Origin: an uncultured Prochlorococcus sp. | GTDB lineage: Bacteria; Cyanobacteriota; Cyanobacteriia; PCC-6307; Cyanobiaceae | Length of the DNA: 61,389 nt | Assembly (NCBI GenBank): GCA_902591865.1 | Contig: CACJCK010000007.1 | Coordinates: 1-61,389, forward strand | Direction of reading: 5' to 3' | Part shown: positions 20,112 to 30,939 of the stretch, piece by piece | How positions within the stretch are numbered: position 1 is the first letter of the stretch | How the letters are laid out: every line of letters starts with the position of its first letter | Notes under the pieces: generated by a model | Database searches by the model: none | Told to the model about the DNA's origin: nothing | The model's input: the letters and a program-made list of their open reading frames with translations, nothing else | Made by a program: the position numbers and the translations under genes

Positions 20112-20978
20112 TTAATTAATATAACGCATACTTAAATCAATCCAATTACTTTTGGTAATAGAAGAACTTGTTGAAATCAAATCAATACCTTTTATTAGAT
20201 ATTTACTAATTTCTTTAGGGTTAATTCCAGAAATTTCTATTATCAAATTTTTATTTACTTCTTTTTTTAAGCTATTAATTGATAAATCTCTTAATTCTTG
20301 AACGTTTTTTTTGATTATTTCAGGGCTAAGTTCATCCAATAAGACACTATCCGCTCCTGCTAATACTGCTTCTTTTGCCTGTTCGATATTCTCAGCTTCA
20401 ATTATGATATGAGTTGTAAAAGGGGAATTTAGTCGAATTTTTTTTACTGCATTATTAAGGTTATCTGTCCATGCAATGTGATTTTCTTTTATCATAGCTG
20501 CATCGTATAATCCCATTCTATGATTCAATCCACCTCCGCATTTGAATGCATATTTTTCAAATATTCTTAAGCCGGGAGTAGTTTTCCTAGTATCTACTAA
20601 TTTTATATTTGTACCTTCTAACTTATTTACAAGTTTCTTTGTATATGTTGATATTCCAGATAAATGCATTGCTATATTTAAGCCTATTCTTTCACCAGCT
20701 AGCAAACTTCTTGAAGGTCCATATATTTCTAGAAGTTTTTGATTTTTAACAAATTGATCTCCATCAGAGATATTAAATTTTGAACTAATTTTTAAATCAA
20801 TTTTTTTAAAAATTTCTTTTATAATTTCGACACCACAAAATATACCGCCTTCTTTTGCAATCCAATATGCATTACCATTCTCTTCTGTAATAGAAGGACT
20901 TGTAAGATCTCCATTACCTATATCTTCATCGATCCAATTATCAATGATCTTACTTATTATTGGAGTATTTAAATCCAC
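20112..20978 (-). CDS. nadC: Nicotinate-nucleotide pyrophosphorylase (carboxylating)
   Basis: Quinolinate phosphoribosyltransferase of NAD synthesis, 288 residues. It shows EDIGNGDLTSPSI, LLAGERIGLNIAMHLSGIST, the substrate-binding DTRKTTPGLR, KCGGGLNHRMGLYDAAMIKENH and the C-terminal ISGINPKEISKY. The start is GTG at 20978. The 82 bases to mnmE are AT-rich with no recognised signal. Confidence 0.96.
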   Translation of the reverse strand: MDLNTPIISKIIDNWIDEDIGNGDLTSPSITEENGNAYWIAKEGGIFCGVEIIKEIFKKIDLKISSKFNISDGDQFVKNQKLLEIYGPSRSLLAGERIGLNIAMHLSGISTYTKKLVNKLEGTNIKLVDTRKTTPGLRIFEKYAFKCGGGLNHRMGLYDAAMIKENHIAWTDNLNNAVKKIRLNSPFTTHIIIEAENIEQAKEAVLAGADSVLLDELSPEIIKKNVQELRDLSINSLKKEVNKNLIIEISGINPKEISKYLIKGIDLISTSSSITKSNWIDLSMRYIN

Positions 20979-21060
20979 TAAACTAAAAAATAATTAATTA
21001 ATAAAAATTCAACTGGAGTCAGAGAATTAACTATATATCACTATGTAATTTAACTCAAAT

Positions 21061-22443
21061 TTATTTACCAATACAAAACTTAGAAAAAATATTATCTAGA
21101 AGTTCCTCTGTTAATTCCTGACCAGTTATTTTAGATAAGTTTTGAATTCCATCTCTTAGTTCTATTGATAACAAATCAAATGGCAATTTATTCTTAATTA
21201 TTTCATCAGTATCATTTAAATTAGATAGGCAAGCAGACAAATTTGTTAGATGTCTTTCGTTTAAAAATATATTGATATTTTCTACTTGTTTTAATCCACA
21301 TTTTTTTATGATTTTGTCGATTAATAATCTTTCACCATCATTATTCTTAATGCTCATAAGAATTGTGTTTTTTAACTCGTTTGAATTAATATTTTTGCAA
21401 TCAATTAAATCTTTTTTATTGCCCAAAATAGTAATTAATTTTTCTTTGGGGATTTCTTCTATTATTTTTTTGTCTTCTTCATTAAATCCTTCTTGAAGAC
21501 TATAAATATAAATTATAAAATCTGACTCTTTAATTTTCCCAAAACTTTTTTTAATTCCAATACTTTCAATTTGTTCATGAGTTTCTCTTATGCCAGCAGT
21601 ATCAATTATTTTCATTGGAATATCATTAATAGTTAAGTTAACTTCAATAACATCTCTTGTTGTTCCAGGAATATTAGTTACGATTGCTTTTTCTTTTTTT
21701 GCTAGCAAATTTAGTAAGGAGCTTTTACCAACATTTGTTTTACCTATAAGCGCAATGGATATTCCATTGTGAATATATGAATTTCTTTTTGCATTTTCTA
21801 TTAGTAATTCTATTTTTTCTTTTACTTTTTTAATGTTTTTAAGATATTTGGTGTAATCAAAATCTGTGAAGTCTTCTTCAAAATCAACTCTCGCTTCTAT
21901 TTCGCAAAGTTGATTTATAAGGTCGTTTTTAATATCATTAATTTTTTTCTTTATTTCTCCTTGAGTCCCACTAAAAGCTAACTCTGCGGATCTTGTATTG
22001 TTTGCATTAATTAATAGATTAATTGACTCGGCTTGAGTAAGGTCTATTTTCCCATTAAGAAAAGCTCTTTGACTAAATTCTCCTGGGTTTGCAAGTCTAA
22101 CTCTAGAATTACTAGATAATAATCTCTTTAGAACTTTATTTACTATGATAATTCCTCCATGGCAATGAAGTTCAACAACATCCTCTCCTGTGAAGCTATT
22201 TGGTGATTTCATCACTAAAATTAAAACCTCATCTATCAATTTATTTTGTTTATTTTCCTGAATAAAACCATGAAAAACTCTATGTGATTCCCATGCATAT
22301 TTAGATTTAGTTTGAACAATCTTTTTGCAAGAATTTATCGAGTCTTTTCCTGATACTCTAATTATCGCAACTCCTCCTTTCCCTATACTTATAGCTGAAG
22401 CAATTGCGGCTATAGTATCTTCTGTAGTAACTATCGAATCCAT
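21061..22443 (-). CDS. mnmE: tRNA modification GTPase MnmE
   Basis: Works with MnmG to modify U34 of certain tRNAs. The 460-residue protein has the N-terminal folate-binding domain ([21 protein letters not shown]), a central helical region, and the inserted G domain with [12 protein letters not shown], the G2 loop TTRDV, DTAGIRE and GNKKDL. It ends with the conserved CIGK. It stands alone and diverges from the DUF2062 gene with 66 bases between starts. Confidence 0.97.
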   Translation of the reverse strand: MDSIVTTEDTIAAIASAISIGKGGVAIIRVSGKDSINSCKKIVQTKSKYAWESHRVFHGFIQENKQNKLIDEVLILVMKSPNSFTGEDVVELHCHGGIIIVNKVLKRLLSSNSRVRLANPGEFSQRAFLNGKIDLTQAESINLLINANNTRSAELAFSGTQGEIKKKINDIKNDLINQLCEIEARVDFEEDFTDFDYTKYLKNIKKVKEKIELLIENAKRNSYIHNGISIALIGKTNVGKSSLLNLLAKKEKAIVTNIPGTTRDVIEVNLTINDIPMKIIDTAGIRETHEQIESIGIKKSFGKIKESDFIIYIYSLQEGFNEEDKKIIEEIPKEKLITILGNKKDLIDCKNINSNELKNTILMSIKNNDGERLLIDKIIKKCGLKQVENINIFLNERHLTNLSACLSNLNDTDEIIKNKLPFDLLSIELRDGIQNLSKITGQELTEELLDNIFSKFCIGK

Positions 22444-22509
22444 CTCTCGCTTTGTTATGGATAATTAAGTAAGATTATCAAGAATTTAATTTTGAAATTT
22501 TCTTTCTGA

Positions 22510-22953
22510 ATGAGATTTAAAAGATATATTAACTATAAGAAAATTCTATCATTATTTAGGAATCAAAACGGAAGTCCCTTCTTTAATGCGAAAGGTTTAG
22601 CTATAGGTGTATTTAGTGGCTGCTTTCCTTTTTTTGGGTTTCAGACTTTAATAGGGGTATTTTTTGCGAAAATAGCTAAGGGAAATATTGTTCTAGCTGC
22701 AATTGGTACCTGGATAAGCAACCCTTTTACTTATATTCCACTTTATTATTTTAACTATAAAGTTGGTTCGATTTTTTTTAATAATTCTTCTAATAAAATT
22801 CTTGAAAAAAGTTTAGTTATTGATGACTTATGGAAACAAGGTAGTATTTTTTCACTAAAATTACTATTAGGTTCATCTTGTGTAGGTATTTTATTAGCTT
22901 TGATTTGCGGAAGTATTGTTTTCTTTATCTACAAGATAAAAAGTAAAAGATAG
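22510..22953 (+). CDS. DUF2062 membrane protein
   Basis: A 147-residue protein with three hydrophobic segments. The GLAIGVFSGCFPFFGFQTLIGVFFAKIAKGN and TWISNPFTYIPLYYFNYKVG stretches are the DUF2062 pattern. Function is unknown; the family is widespread in bacteria and sometimes fused to glycosyltransferases. It is convergent with relA/spoT, 18 bases apart. Confidence 0.85.
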   Translation: MRFKRYINYKKILSLFRNQNGSPFFNAKGLAIGVFSGCFPFFGFQTLIGVFFAKIAKGNIVLAAIGTWISNPFTYIPLYYFNYKVGSIFFNNSSNKILEKSLVIDDLWKQGSIFSLKLLLGSSCVGILLALICGSIVFFIYKIKSKR

Positions 22954-22971
22954 AATGATCTGATCTTAAAA

Positions 22972-25281
22972 TTAACTTTGTCCAACTCTGGCAATATCTA
23001 AAACATCTGCCATTGATTTAATTTGTTCAATTGTTTTATGAAGTTGATTATAACTTTCAAGACCTACACAAAGATTTATAATAGCTGGTTTACCATAAGC
23101 AGTTTTAACATTGGCATCGCTAACGTTTATACCTTTATCAGATAACCGCATAAGAATATCTTTAAGAATTCCAACTCTATCAATTACTTCTATTCGTAGC
23201 TGAATTGGAAACTTATTATTGCCAATTTTATTATCTTGATTCCAACCAACAGGTAATCTTCTCTCTATTGGAATTGGTATTACATTTTCACAATCTTCCC
23301 TATGTATGGTTATCCCATGGTTTCCGAGCGATACAGTTCCGATAATATCCTCGCCTGGAAGTGGGGTACAGCATTTACCTATTCTGTAATCAAGACCTTC
23401 TATCCCGGAAATTGGTGATTTAGCTGTCGTATTAGATTTATTAGTGGATAAATTACTTTTACTTTTAAGAGATTTTGCTATTTCAGAGTCAGAATCATTT
23501 TTTACATCTACTGTCTGTAATTTTATTTCTTCTCTTAGTCTGTTTAATACTTGATGCAAAGTTAAACCACCAAAACCAAGAGATGCAAGAAGGTCTTCAG
23601 TAGTTTTTAAATTGCATCGATTTGCAACTTTTTTCATGGCTTCACTAGAAAGTAATGCTTCAAAACCGTTCCGACCTACTTCTTTTTCAAATAAATCTCT
23701 ACCTCTTTTAATAGTTTCATCACGATGGCTTTTCTTATACCATTGGCGGATTCTATTTTTAGCAGTTGGCGTAACTACAAAGTTCAGCCAATCCAAGCTT
23801 GGAGTAGCATTATTACTTGTCAAAATTTCTATGAAGTCACCATTTTGTAGTGCTGTAGATAATGGAGAAAGCTTTTCATTAATTCTTATTCCATTACAGT
23901 GATTTCCAACTTCTGAATGAATTCTGTAGGCGAAATCTATCGCGGTAGATCCTTTTCTTAAACCAACAACATCTCCTTTTGGAGTGATCACAAATACTTC
24001 TTCATCAAATAAATCTTCTTTAATTGAAGCTAAATAATCATTATGATCACCTTCATTACCTTCTTTTTGCCATTCTATTAATTGTCTTAGCCAATTAAAT
24101 CTCTCGGCATTACTTTTAGCAGGAGAACCACCCTCTTTGTATTGCCAATGAGCGGCGATACCATATTCAGCAATTTGATGCATGGAAGTAGTTCTAATTT
24201 GAACTTCAATAGGTCGATGTCTTCCAATCACAGATGTATGTAAGGACTGGTATCCATTGGGTTTTGGTAATCCTATATAGTCTTTAAATCTACCTGGAAT
24301 TGGTTTGAAAGTATCATGAACAACTGCTAAAGCTCTATAACAACTATCTGAATTGTCCACGATAATTCTTAGGGCAGCAACATCATAAATCTCGTGAAAA
24401 TGCTTTTGTTGTCTTTCCATTTTGCTCCAGATGCCATAAAGATGTTTTGGCCTTCCTGTTATTTCAAAATTTTTCAAACCTGCTGTAACCAAGTTTTCCT
24501 TCATAAGATTCAAAGTTACTTTTAATCTTTTTTCTCTATCACTTCTTTTAACAGCGATTTGATCTTTAAGATCTTGATATTCTTTAGGCTCTAAGAATTT
24601 AAAAGCTAAATCTTCTAATTCCCATTTAAATCTGTTTATTCCTAGTCGATTAGCTAATGGTGCATAAATCTCTCTTGTTTCTCTAGCTATTCTTAGTTTT
24701 TTCTCATCATTTAGCCATTCAATTGTTCTCATGTTATGAAGTCGATCTGCAAGTTTTACTAAGACAACTCTGATATCGCTGGCCATAGCCAAAAACATTT
24801 TCCTAAGATTTTCAGCTTGTGCTTCAGTCCTGTTGTTAAAGTGAATGCCTCCTAATTTTGTTACACCCTCAACAAGTATTTTTACTTCTAATCCAAAATT
24901 TGTTTCTATTTCGGATAAATCAATGCCAGTATCTTCAACAACATCATGTAAAAGGCCTGCAGCAATAACAGATGAACTAGCACCTATTTCTTTGAGGAGA
25001 TTTGCAACAGCAATTGGGTGGATAATGTATGGCTCGCCACTTGCGCGGAATTGTCCAAGATGAGCTTTATAAGCAAGTTTAAAAGCCTTTACTATAAGGT
25101 TTTGATTCTCATCATTTTCTTTAGTTGATTTTTCAAAATTATGAATATCTTTAAGAAGCCAATCTGGAATTTTTATTTGATAATTCAAAGATTCACTTTC
25201 ATATTTTTTATTTTCAGGCAAAATAGTTTTGGAAACTTCAATTTCGTTTTTTTCTTTTGAATTTGCAGCTGCCTCAGACAT
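22972..25281 (-). CDS. spoT: Bifunctional (p)ppGpp synthetase/hydrolase
   Basis: A 769-residue Rel/SpoT protein that makes and degrades the starvation alarmone. In order: HD hydrolase domain (HLGQFRASGEPYIIHPI, AAGLLHDVVEDT, RLHNMRT), synthetase domain with GLPKPNGYQSLHTSVIG, TGS domain (VFVITPKGDVVGLRKGSTAIDFAY), a conserved-cysteine region (YRIGKCCTPLPGEDIIG) and a C-terminal ACT domain. Intact hydrolase motifs argue for a dual-function enzyme. Divergent from the ABC ATPase with 54 bases between. Confidence 0.95.
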   Translation of the reverse strand: MSEAAANSKEKNEIEVSKTILPENKKYESESLNYQIKIPDWLLKDIHNFEKSTKENDENQNLIVKAFKLAYKAHLGQFRASGEPYIIHPIAVANLLKEIGASSSVIAAGLLHDVVEDTGIDLSEIETNFGLEVKILVEGVTKLGGIHFNNRTEAQAENLRKMFLAMASDIRVVLVKLADRLHNMRTIEWLNDEKKLRIARETREIYAPLANRLGINRFKWELEDLAFKFLEPKEYQDLKDQIAVKRSDREKRLKVTLNLMKENLVTAGLKNFEITGRPKHLYGIWSKMERQQKHFHEIYDVAALRIIVDNSDSCYRALAVVHDTFKPIPGRFKDYIGLPKPNGYQSLHTSVIGRHRPIEVQIRTTSMHQIAEYGIAAHWQYKEGGSPAKSNAERFNWLRQLIEWQKEGNEGDHNDYLASIKEDLFDEEVFVITPKGDVVGLRKGSTAIDFAYRIHSEVGNHCNGIRINEKLSPLSTALQNGDFIEILTSNNATPSLDWLNFVVTPTAKNRIRQWYKKSHRDETIKRGRDLFEKEVGRNGFEALLSSEAMKKVANRCNLKTTEDLLASLGFGGLTLHQVLNRLREEIKLQTVDVKNDSDSEIAKSLKSKSNLSTNKSNTTAKSPISGIEGLDYRIGKCCTPLPGEDIIGTVSLGNHGITIHREDCENVIPIPIERRLPVGWNQDNKIGNNKFPIQLRIEVIDRVGILKDILMRLSDKGINVSDANVKTAYGKPAIINLCVGLESYNQLHKTIEQIKSMADVLDIARVGQS

Positions 25282-25335
25282 TATATATTACTTTAGACAT
25301 ATTTTATTTAGGTCTAGAAAAATTTGCTATAAATC

Positions 25336-26934
25336 ATGGAAATAAATAAAGAAAAAATTATTGTAGTTAAAAATCTCACTGTTAAATATGGTTTAAAACA
25401 GCAACCTATTATCAAAAATTTTAATTTAGAAATAGATAGTGGAGATCATTTGGCCATAATAGGACCTTCTGGATGTGGAAAGACCACTTTTGCAAAAACA
25501 TTAGTAAATATATTGCCTGAAAAGGCCACCTCTAAAGGGTATTTATCCATTTCTGGTTTAGATCCTAGGAAAATAAATAACAAAAATGCAAAATTATTTA
25601 GAAGAAAGAATTTTGGATTTATTTATCAAGACTCTATAAAAAAACTTAATCCGCTAATGAGAGTTGGGGATCATTTATATGAATTATTTAAGACAAATGA
25701 TCAAACTAAATCATCTGTACTTATTAAAAAATTAGTAAAAGACGTTTTTCAAAAAGTAGGAATTGAAGAAAGTAGACTTGATTCTTTCCCACATCAATTT
25801 AGCGGTGGGATGAGACAGAGAGTTTCTATAGCAATGGCACTTGCTTTGAAACCTAAAATATTAATAGCTGATGAACCTACAACAAGCTTAGATACCAAAA
25901 CAAGTTTTGAAATTATGCAAGAAATAATTCATCTTTGTAATGAATTTGATACTACTTTAATTTTAATTAGTCACGATATAAATCTTGCAGCAAAGTGGTG
26001 TAAAAAAGTTGCAATAATTGAAAAGGGATCCATTGTTGAAAAAGGGAATATATTAGATATTTTTCAATCACCAAAATCAGATATTGGGAAAAAGTTAGTA
26101 AATGCTTCAAAAATAGTATTAGAACCAAATACTAAAAAGAATGCTCGAGATGAGGTCGTGCTAGAGGTAAATAACCTAAGACATTGGTATAAATTAAATT
26201 CTTCAATTTTCATTAACAAATGGAATAAGGCTTTAAATGAAGTTAGTTTCAAGTTATTTGAGAATGAGACCCTTGGAATAGTTGGTTCTTCAGGCAGCGG
26301 TAAAAGTACATTATGTAGGGCTTTAATTGGACTTCTTAAAGTAAGAGGTGGTGAAATCAAAATTTATGATAAAAATCATGTATTGCAAAAAAATAAATCT
26401 TTTAAAAAGAACAAGAATGTGCAAATTATTTTTCAAGACCCTTTTTCAAGTTTGAATCCGAAAATGACAATTAAAAATATTTTGGAAGATATATTTTTTA
26501 TTCAAAAAATTTCAGATAAAAGAAAAATCGAAAAAGAAATAAAATTAATGTTAATAAATTTAAATCTTCCCTTAAATAATGATTTTTTTAACTCTTATCC
26601 TAGCCAATTATCTGGTGGTCAATTGCAAAGAATTTCATTAGCTAGAGCGCTATTGATGAAACCAAAAATTTTGATTTGTGATGAGAGCGTAAATATGTTG
26701 GATGCTTCAGTAAAAATAGAGATTCTTGAATTACTTAGATTTTTGCAAGAAAAAATGAATTTAACGATTATCTTTATTACTCATGATTTAGGCATTGCTA
26801 AAAGATTTTGTGATAGGTTGCTAGTAATGAATCATGGAAAGATAGTCGATGAAGGAGAAAGTTCCACAATATTCACTAAAACTCAAAACACATATACAAA
26901 ATCGCTTTTAAATTCCTCTTTAAATCTTATTTAA
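25336..26934 (+). CDS. Fused two-domain ABC transporter ATPase, peptide/nickel type
   Basis: Two ABC domains in one 532-residue chain, like DppD-DppF joined (YejF-type). Domain 1 (about 1-260) has GPSGCGKTT, FSGGMRQR and ILIADEPTTSLD. Domain 2 (about 275-530) has GSSGSGKST, LSGGQLQR and ILICDESVNMLD; the second D-loop region departs from the usual DEPxSxLD. Substrate unknown: peptides, nickel or other small solutes are possible. No permease or binding-protein gene is adjacent. It overlaps rluD by eight bases tail to tail. Confidence 0.88.
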   Translation: MEINKEKIIVVKNLTVKYGLKQQPIIKNFNLEIDSGDHLAIIGPSGCGKTTFAKTLVNILPEKATSKGYLSISGLDPRKINNKNAKLFRRKNFGFIYQDSIKKLNPLMRVGDHLYELFKTNDQTKSSVLIKKLVKDVFQKVGIEESRLDSFPHQFSGGMRQRVSIAMALALKPKILIADEPTTSLDTKTSFEIMQEIIHLCNEFDTTLILISHDINLAAKWCKKVAIIEKGSIVEKGNILDIFQSPKSDIGKKLVNASKIVLEPNTKKNARDEVVLEVNNLRHWYKLNSSIFINKWNKALNEVSFKLFENETLGIVGSSGSGKSTLCRALIGLLKVRGGEIKIYDKNHVLQKNKSFKKNKNVQIIFQDPFSSLNPKMTIKNILEDIFFIQKISDKRKIEKEIKLMLINLNLPLNNDFFNSYPSQLSGGQLQRISLARALLMKPKILICDESVNMLDASVKIEILELLRFLQEKMNLTIIFITHDLGIAKRFCDRLLVMNHGKIVDEGESSTIFTKTQNTYTKSLLNSSLNLI

Positions 26935-27886
26935 CTTTAAGAACACTTAGTAATTTTTGAAAATCTAATGGTAATTCTGCTTCAAATATCATTTCTTTAC
27001 CATTTATTGGATGTATAAGTCCAAGCTTAATGGCGTGTAAAGCTTGGCCATCTAATTTGCATGGTAGTTTTTTACATCTTCCATATAGAGGATCACCAAC
27101 AATTGGATGATTAATGTGAGCGCAATGAACTCTTATTTGATGCGTTCGCCCCGTATCTAGTTTGAAACTCATTAATGAGTAATTGCCAAATCTTTCTTCT
27201 AATTTCCAATAGGTACAGGCATACCTACCTGAAGTTTCTTCAACTACTTTATATTTCAATCTATTTAATTTATCTCTACCAATGTGTCCCACTACTTGGC
27301 CTTCTTCAGAATTAGGTGCTCCGTGAATTACTGCAATATATTCGCGTGATGCTATTTTTTCTTTAATTTGTTTCTGGAGATTTACTAATGCCTCTTGGCT
27401 TTTTGCGACCACCATACATCCAGAGGTATCTTTATCTAATCTGTGAACAATCCCAGGTCTTAGTTTCCCATTAATTCCAGGAAGATCTTTACAGTGAAAA
27501 AGTAGTCCATTCACTAAAGTTCCAGATTTGTGTCCAGGGGCTGGATGAACAATTAGTCCTGATTGTTTATTGACTACTATAATGTGCTCGTCTTCAAAAA
27601 GGATATTTAAATCCATTTTTTCAGGTTTCAAATAAATAAGAGGTTCTGGAGGTGGCATCCATATTTGAACATTATCGCCATTTTTTAATGGGGTCTTTGC
27701 TTTCGCGGTCTTATAGTTTACGAGTACTAAACCTGAATTTATAAAATGTTGAATTCTTGCTCTACTTTGTTCTGGCCTTTTACTTACTAACCATCTGTCT
27801 AGCCTCATAGGAAGAGGTAGCTCATAAATAATTTCTATAAGCTCACCTTCTCCAATGCCGAAAGAATTTTGATTATTTAGCTCCAT
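26927..27886 (-). CDS. rluD: RluD-type 23S rRNA pseudouridine synthase
   Basis: 319 residues. An N-terminal S4 RNA-binding domain (RLDRWLVSKRPEQSRARIQHFI) precedes the catalytic domain with NKQSGLIVHPAPGH and the catalytic Asp in GIVHRLDKDTSG, then TGRTHQIRVH and HPIVGDPLYG. The exact uridine targets among RluC/RluD types cannot be fixed from sequence. Its start overlaps the end of rbgA by ten bases, a ribosome-maturation pair. Confidence 0.92.
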   Translation of the reverse strand: MELNNQNSFGIGEGELIEIIYELPLPMRLDRWLVSKRPEQSRARIQHFINSGLVLVNYKTAKAKTPLKNGDNVQIWMPPPEPLIYLKPEKMDLNILFEDEHIIVVNKQSGLIVHPAPGHKSGTLVNGLLFHCKDLPGINGKLRPGIVHRLDKDTSGCMVVAKSQEALVNLQKQIKEKIASREYIAVIHGAPNSEEGQVVGHIGRDKLNRLKYKVVEETSGRYACTYWKLEERFGNYSLMSFKLDTGRTHQIRVHCAHINHPIVGDPLYGRCKKLPCKLDGQALHAIKLGLIHPINGKEMIFEAELPLDFQKLLSVLKVK

Positions 27887-28749
27887 AGTGGGACTTCTAA
27901 AGCAATTTTACCCAGCATTTGATTTCTATAATCTTCCAATAACTTATGAGACATTCTCCTTTTATCGCCTGAGGTATGTTTTGAAGCTGCTTCGTCGATC
28001 CAAGCAGAAGGACACTTAAAGCCTTTTGCAATATCAACTCCATATCTATTAGTTATTTGTTGAACTGAGACATTAGCATTCTTATCTTTGTTGAGAGTGG
28101 ATATAATTTTGATGAATCCAATTGCGGCACTCTCTATTTCATAAGCAGCTTCACCAATATCGTCACACAGTGCAAGATTAAGTGCTGATTTTTGATCTTC
28201 TAAATTTGGAGGTATAACACCAGGAGCATCTAGCAGATCTATACCACTTTCTAATTTTATCCATCTTAAATTACGAGTCACCCCTGCTTTCCTAGCGCTA
28301 TCAACAACTCTTTTTTTTGCAATTCTATTAATTAATGCTGACTTTCCTACATTTGGAAAACCAAGTGTAAGGGCCCTAATTGGCCTAATTCGCATTCCTC
28401 TAGAGAGTCTTCTATCGTCGATTGACGACCTAGAATCTTTGGCTGACTTACAAATTTCTTTAATACCTATTCCTCTTTTAGCATCACACCAAAGAGGATA
28501 TTGATCTTTAGCATTAAACCATTTATTCCAACTATTGATTGTATTAGGGGAGATCATGTCTGATCTGTTAATAACAAGAATATGTTTTTTATTATTTATC
28601 CATTTATTTAAGTGTGGATGTCCTGTTGACAAAGGAATTCGTGCATCTCTAACTTCTATAACTAAATCTACTTTATTTATGATTTCAGATAATTTTTTTT
28701 CTGCTTTTGCTATATGGCCTGGATACCATTGAATTTTGGGTATGTCCAC
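27877..28749 (-). CDS. rbgA: Ribosome biogenesis GTPase RbgA/YlqF
   Basis: A circularly permuted GTPase of 290 residues that helps assemble the large subunit. Motif order is permuted as expected: NRSDM (G4) first, then GFPNVGKSALINR (G1) and LLDAPGVIPP (G3). The N-terminal WYPGHIAKAEKKL is the family signature. The start is GTG at 28749. It leads the rbgA-rluD pair and diverges from pgk across 213 bases in which I see no clear motif. Confidence 0.93.
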   Translation of the reverse strand: MDIPKIQWYPGHIAKAEKKLSEIINKVDLVIEVRDARIPLSTGHPHLNKWINNKKHILVINRSDMISPNTINSWNKWFNAKDQYPLWCDAKRGIGIKEICKSAKDSRSSIDDRRLSRGMRIRPIRALTLGFPNVGKSALINRIAKKRVVDSARKAGVTRNLRWIKLESGIDLLDAPGVIPPNLEDQKSALNLALCDDIGEAAYEIESAAIGFIKIISTLNKDKNANVSVQQITNRYGVDIAKGFKCPSAWIDEAASKHTSGDKRRMSHKLLEDYRNQMLGKIALEVPLWS

Positions 28750-28962
28750 TTCAATAAATCAAATAAAATTTTGTATTCCTTTTAGTTTTTATAAGTTTCA
28801 AAAGTAATTACTTCTAAAGTTTAGTATAAATTTAATGACTAAAAAAATTTTTATATTCGTTAATTCTTAAATTTTATTAAGGCATAGGAAACAGTAACTA
28901 CTTTTTAACCCAATAAGCCCAAATTAACGTTAGGGTCTTAAGATTAAAATTTAGCTTGTTTA

Positions 28963-30171
28963 ATGTCAAAATTATCTCTTTCCAGTCTTGATAAGACACA
29001 TTTAGAAGGAAAAAAAGTTCTTGTAAGAGTAGATTTTAATGTTCCATTAAATGAAGATGGTGAAATAACGGACGATACTCGTATTCGTGCAGCGATCCCA
29101 ACTATTGAATATCTTATTAATCATTCTGCAAAAGTTATTTTAGCTGCTCATTTTGGAAGACCAAAGGGTCAGGTAAATGAAAAAATGAGATTAACTCCAG
29201 TAGCAGCACGATTAAGTGAATTGTTGGGGCAAAATGTTGCTCTTACTAACAGTTGTATTGGTGATGAAGCAGTTGCACAATCAAATAGCTTATCTAATGG
29301 AGATGTTCTTATACTTGAAAATGTTCGTTTTTTTGGTGAAGAGGAAAAGAACGACCTAGAGTTTGCTAAAAAGTTAGCATCACATGCCGATATGTATGTC
29401 AATGATGCTTTCGGCGCTGCTCATAGAGCTCATGCTTCGACTCAGGGTGTTACTAATTATTTAAGTCCCTCAGTAGCTGGATTCCTTTTAGAAAAAGAAT
29501 TGAAATACTTACAAGGAGCAATAGATTCCCCAAAGCGTCCATTAGCAGCAATAGTTGGAGGATCAAAGGTTAGTAGCAAAATAGGAGTACTTGATTCTTT
29601 ACTAGATAAGTGTGACAAAATCATGATTGGTGGAGGTATGATTTTCACCTTTTATAAAGCTAGAGGTTTAGATGTCGGTAAGAGCCTTGTAGAAGAAGAT
29701 AAACTCGAGCTTGCTAAAGATTTAGAAGCAAAAGCAAAAGCAAAAGGAGTTGAATTATTATTACCCACTGATGTTGTTTTAGCTGATGAATTTTCTCCTG
29801 AGGCCAATAGTAAAATATCTCAAATTAATTCAATTAGTGGGAATTGGATGGGTCTCGATATTGGTCCAGATTCCATTAAAGTTTTCCAGAATGCTCTTGC
29901 AGAATGTAAGACAATTATTTGGAATGGTCCAATGGGAGTTTTTGAATTTGATAAATTTGCAGACGGTACAAATTCAATAGCTACGACTCTTGCGGATCTA
30001 AGTGCTTTTTCTGAAGTTTGTACGATAATTGGGGGTGGAGATTCAGTTGCAGCAGTAGAGAAAGCAGGATTAGCTGAGAAAATGTCTCATATATCTACTG
30101 GAGGTGGCGCAAGTTTGGAACTTTTGGAAGGTAAAACTTTACCAGGTGTAGCTGCTTTAAACGACGCTTAG
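28963..30171 (+). CDS. pgk: Phosphoglycerate kinase
   Basis: 402 residues, normal bacterial size. It uses ATP to make 1,3-bisphosphoglycerate in the Calvin cycle and the reverse in glycolysis. [50 protein letters not shown] and [13 protein letters not shown] with the terminal [12 protein letters not shown] are all in place. It is a single-gene unit ending one base before a convergent hypothetical gene. Confidence 0.98.
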   Translation: MSKLSLSSLDKTHLEGKKVLVRVDFNVPLNEDGEITDDTRIRAAIPTIEYLINHSAKVILAAHFGRPKGQVNEKMRLTPVAARLSELLGQNVALTNSCIGDEAVAQSNSLSNGDVLILENVRFFGEEEKNDLEFAKKLASHADMYVNDAFGAAHRAHASTQGVTNYLSPSVAGFLLEKELKYLQGAIDSPKRPLAAIVGGSKVSSKIGVLDSLLDKCDKIMIGGGMIFTFYKARGLDVGKSLVEEDKLELAKDLEAKAKAKGVELLLPTDVVLADEFSPEANSKISQINSISGNWMGLDIGPDSIKVFQNALAECKTIIWNGPMGVFEFDKFADGTNSIATTLADLSAFSEVCTIIGGGDSVAAVEKAGLAEKMSHISTGGGASLELLEGKTLPGVAALNDA

Positions 30172-30172
30172 G

Positions 30173-30907
30173 CTATATCTCATCAACAATATCAATGCTC
30201 TTTGTGAAAGTAATCATTCCCTCAGGGTGAGCTATGATTCCTGACCAAATTTGTATCCCTGGTTTTGAAGGGGCTCTTGTTATTTTAAAAATTCCTCCAG
30301 ACGCCAATGGCTCTAATAATATTTCACGTTCAAAAAATGAATCAACTTGATGAGGTTTTATAGCTCCGGCAATAATAACTTCTTCAAGAGGCTTATTTAG
30401 AATTATATCAATATCATATTTTGAACCAGTAAGAACTCTATCAGGAATTTTAAAACTAATATCTATCTTTTTATTATCGTTTCTTATAGTTGTGAATAAA
30501 TTTTTGATAATCCCTTCATCTACTTTCCCATTTACGATTGAAAATAAATAATCAAAATTGGATTCGAGTAAATATATTTCTCCATTAACTATTTTTTTTC
30601 CAGAAACTTTTATTCTCAAAATATCTTCATTTGGAATGTTAGATTTCAATCTTTTGAACTTCCATTTGCTGTTCGGGAAATCATTAATAATCTTTGAAAA
30701 TTGTTTTGGTATATTTTGGCTTTCTTCATTTCTAAAATTTTTTTTAATGAATTCTAAATCTCTTGCATTTAAGGAGTTTTCTAGACTGCTCATAAAATCA
30801 ACTTTTAAAGTTTGAGTTATTGCTGAATTGGGAATAATAAGATAAACAAATAAGTAGAGAAGAAATCCTATATTTTTGAATAAGTTTAAATTAAACATAT
30901 TTATCAT
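30173..30907 (-). CDS. Hypothetical exported protein
   Basis: I do not recognise this 244-residue protein. It has a hydrophobic N-terminal segment (about residues 10-28) ending near PNSAITQ, consistent with a signal peptide or anchor. Residues about 35-135 look like an alpha/beta domain (SSLENSLNARDLEFIKKNF onwards). The rest is beta-rich, with KIPDRVLTGSKYDIDIILNKPLEEVIIAG and a PSKPGIQIW segment reminiscent of an immunoglobulin-like fold. No catalytic motif is visible. It lies between pgk and murG and diverges from murG with 32 bases between. Confidence 0.75.
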   Translation of the reverse strand: MINMFNLNLFKNIGFLLYLFVYLIIPNSAITQTLKVDFMSSLENSLNARDLEFIKKNFRNEESQNIPKQFSKIINDFPNSKWKFKRLKSNIPNEDILRIKVSGKKIVNGEIYLLESNFDYLFSIVNGKVDEGIIKNLFTTIRNDNKKIDISFKIPDRVLTGSKYDIDIILNKPLEEVIIAGAIKPHQVDSFFEREILLEPLASGGIFKITRAPSKPGIQIWSGIIAHPEGMITFTKSIDIVDEI

Positions 30908-30939
30908 TGGTTATTTTTATTCTACTAATTTAAGTTTTT

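Noticed and set aside
28750..28962. A possible small gene or RNA in the rbgA-pgk spacer
   Set aside because: Only an 11-codon frame and AT-rich sequence are visible; nothing stands out beyond room for two promoters.
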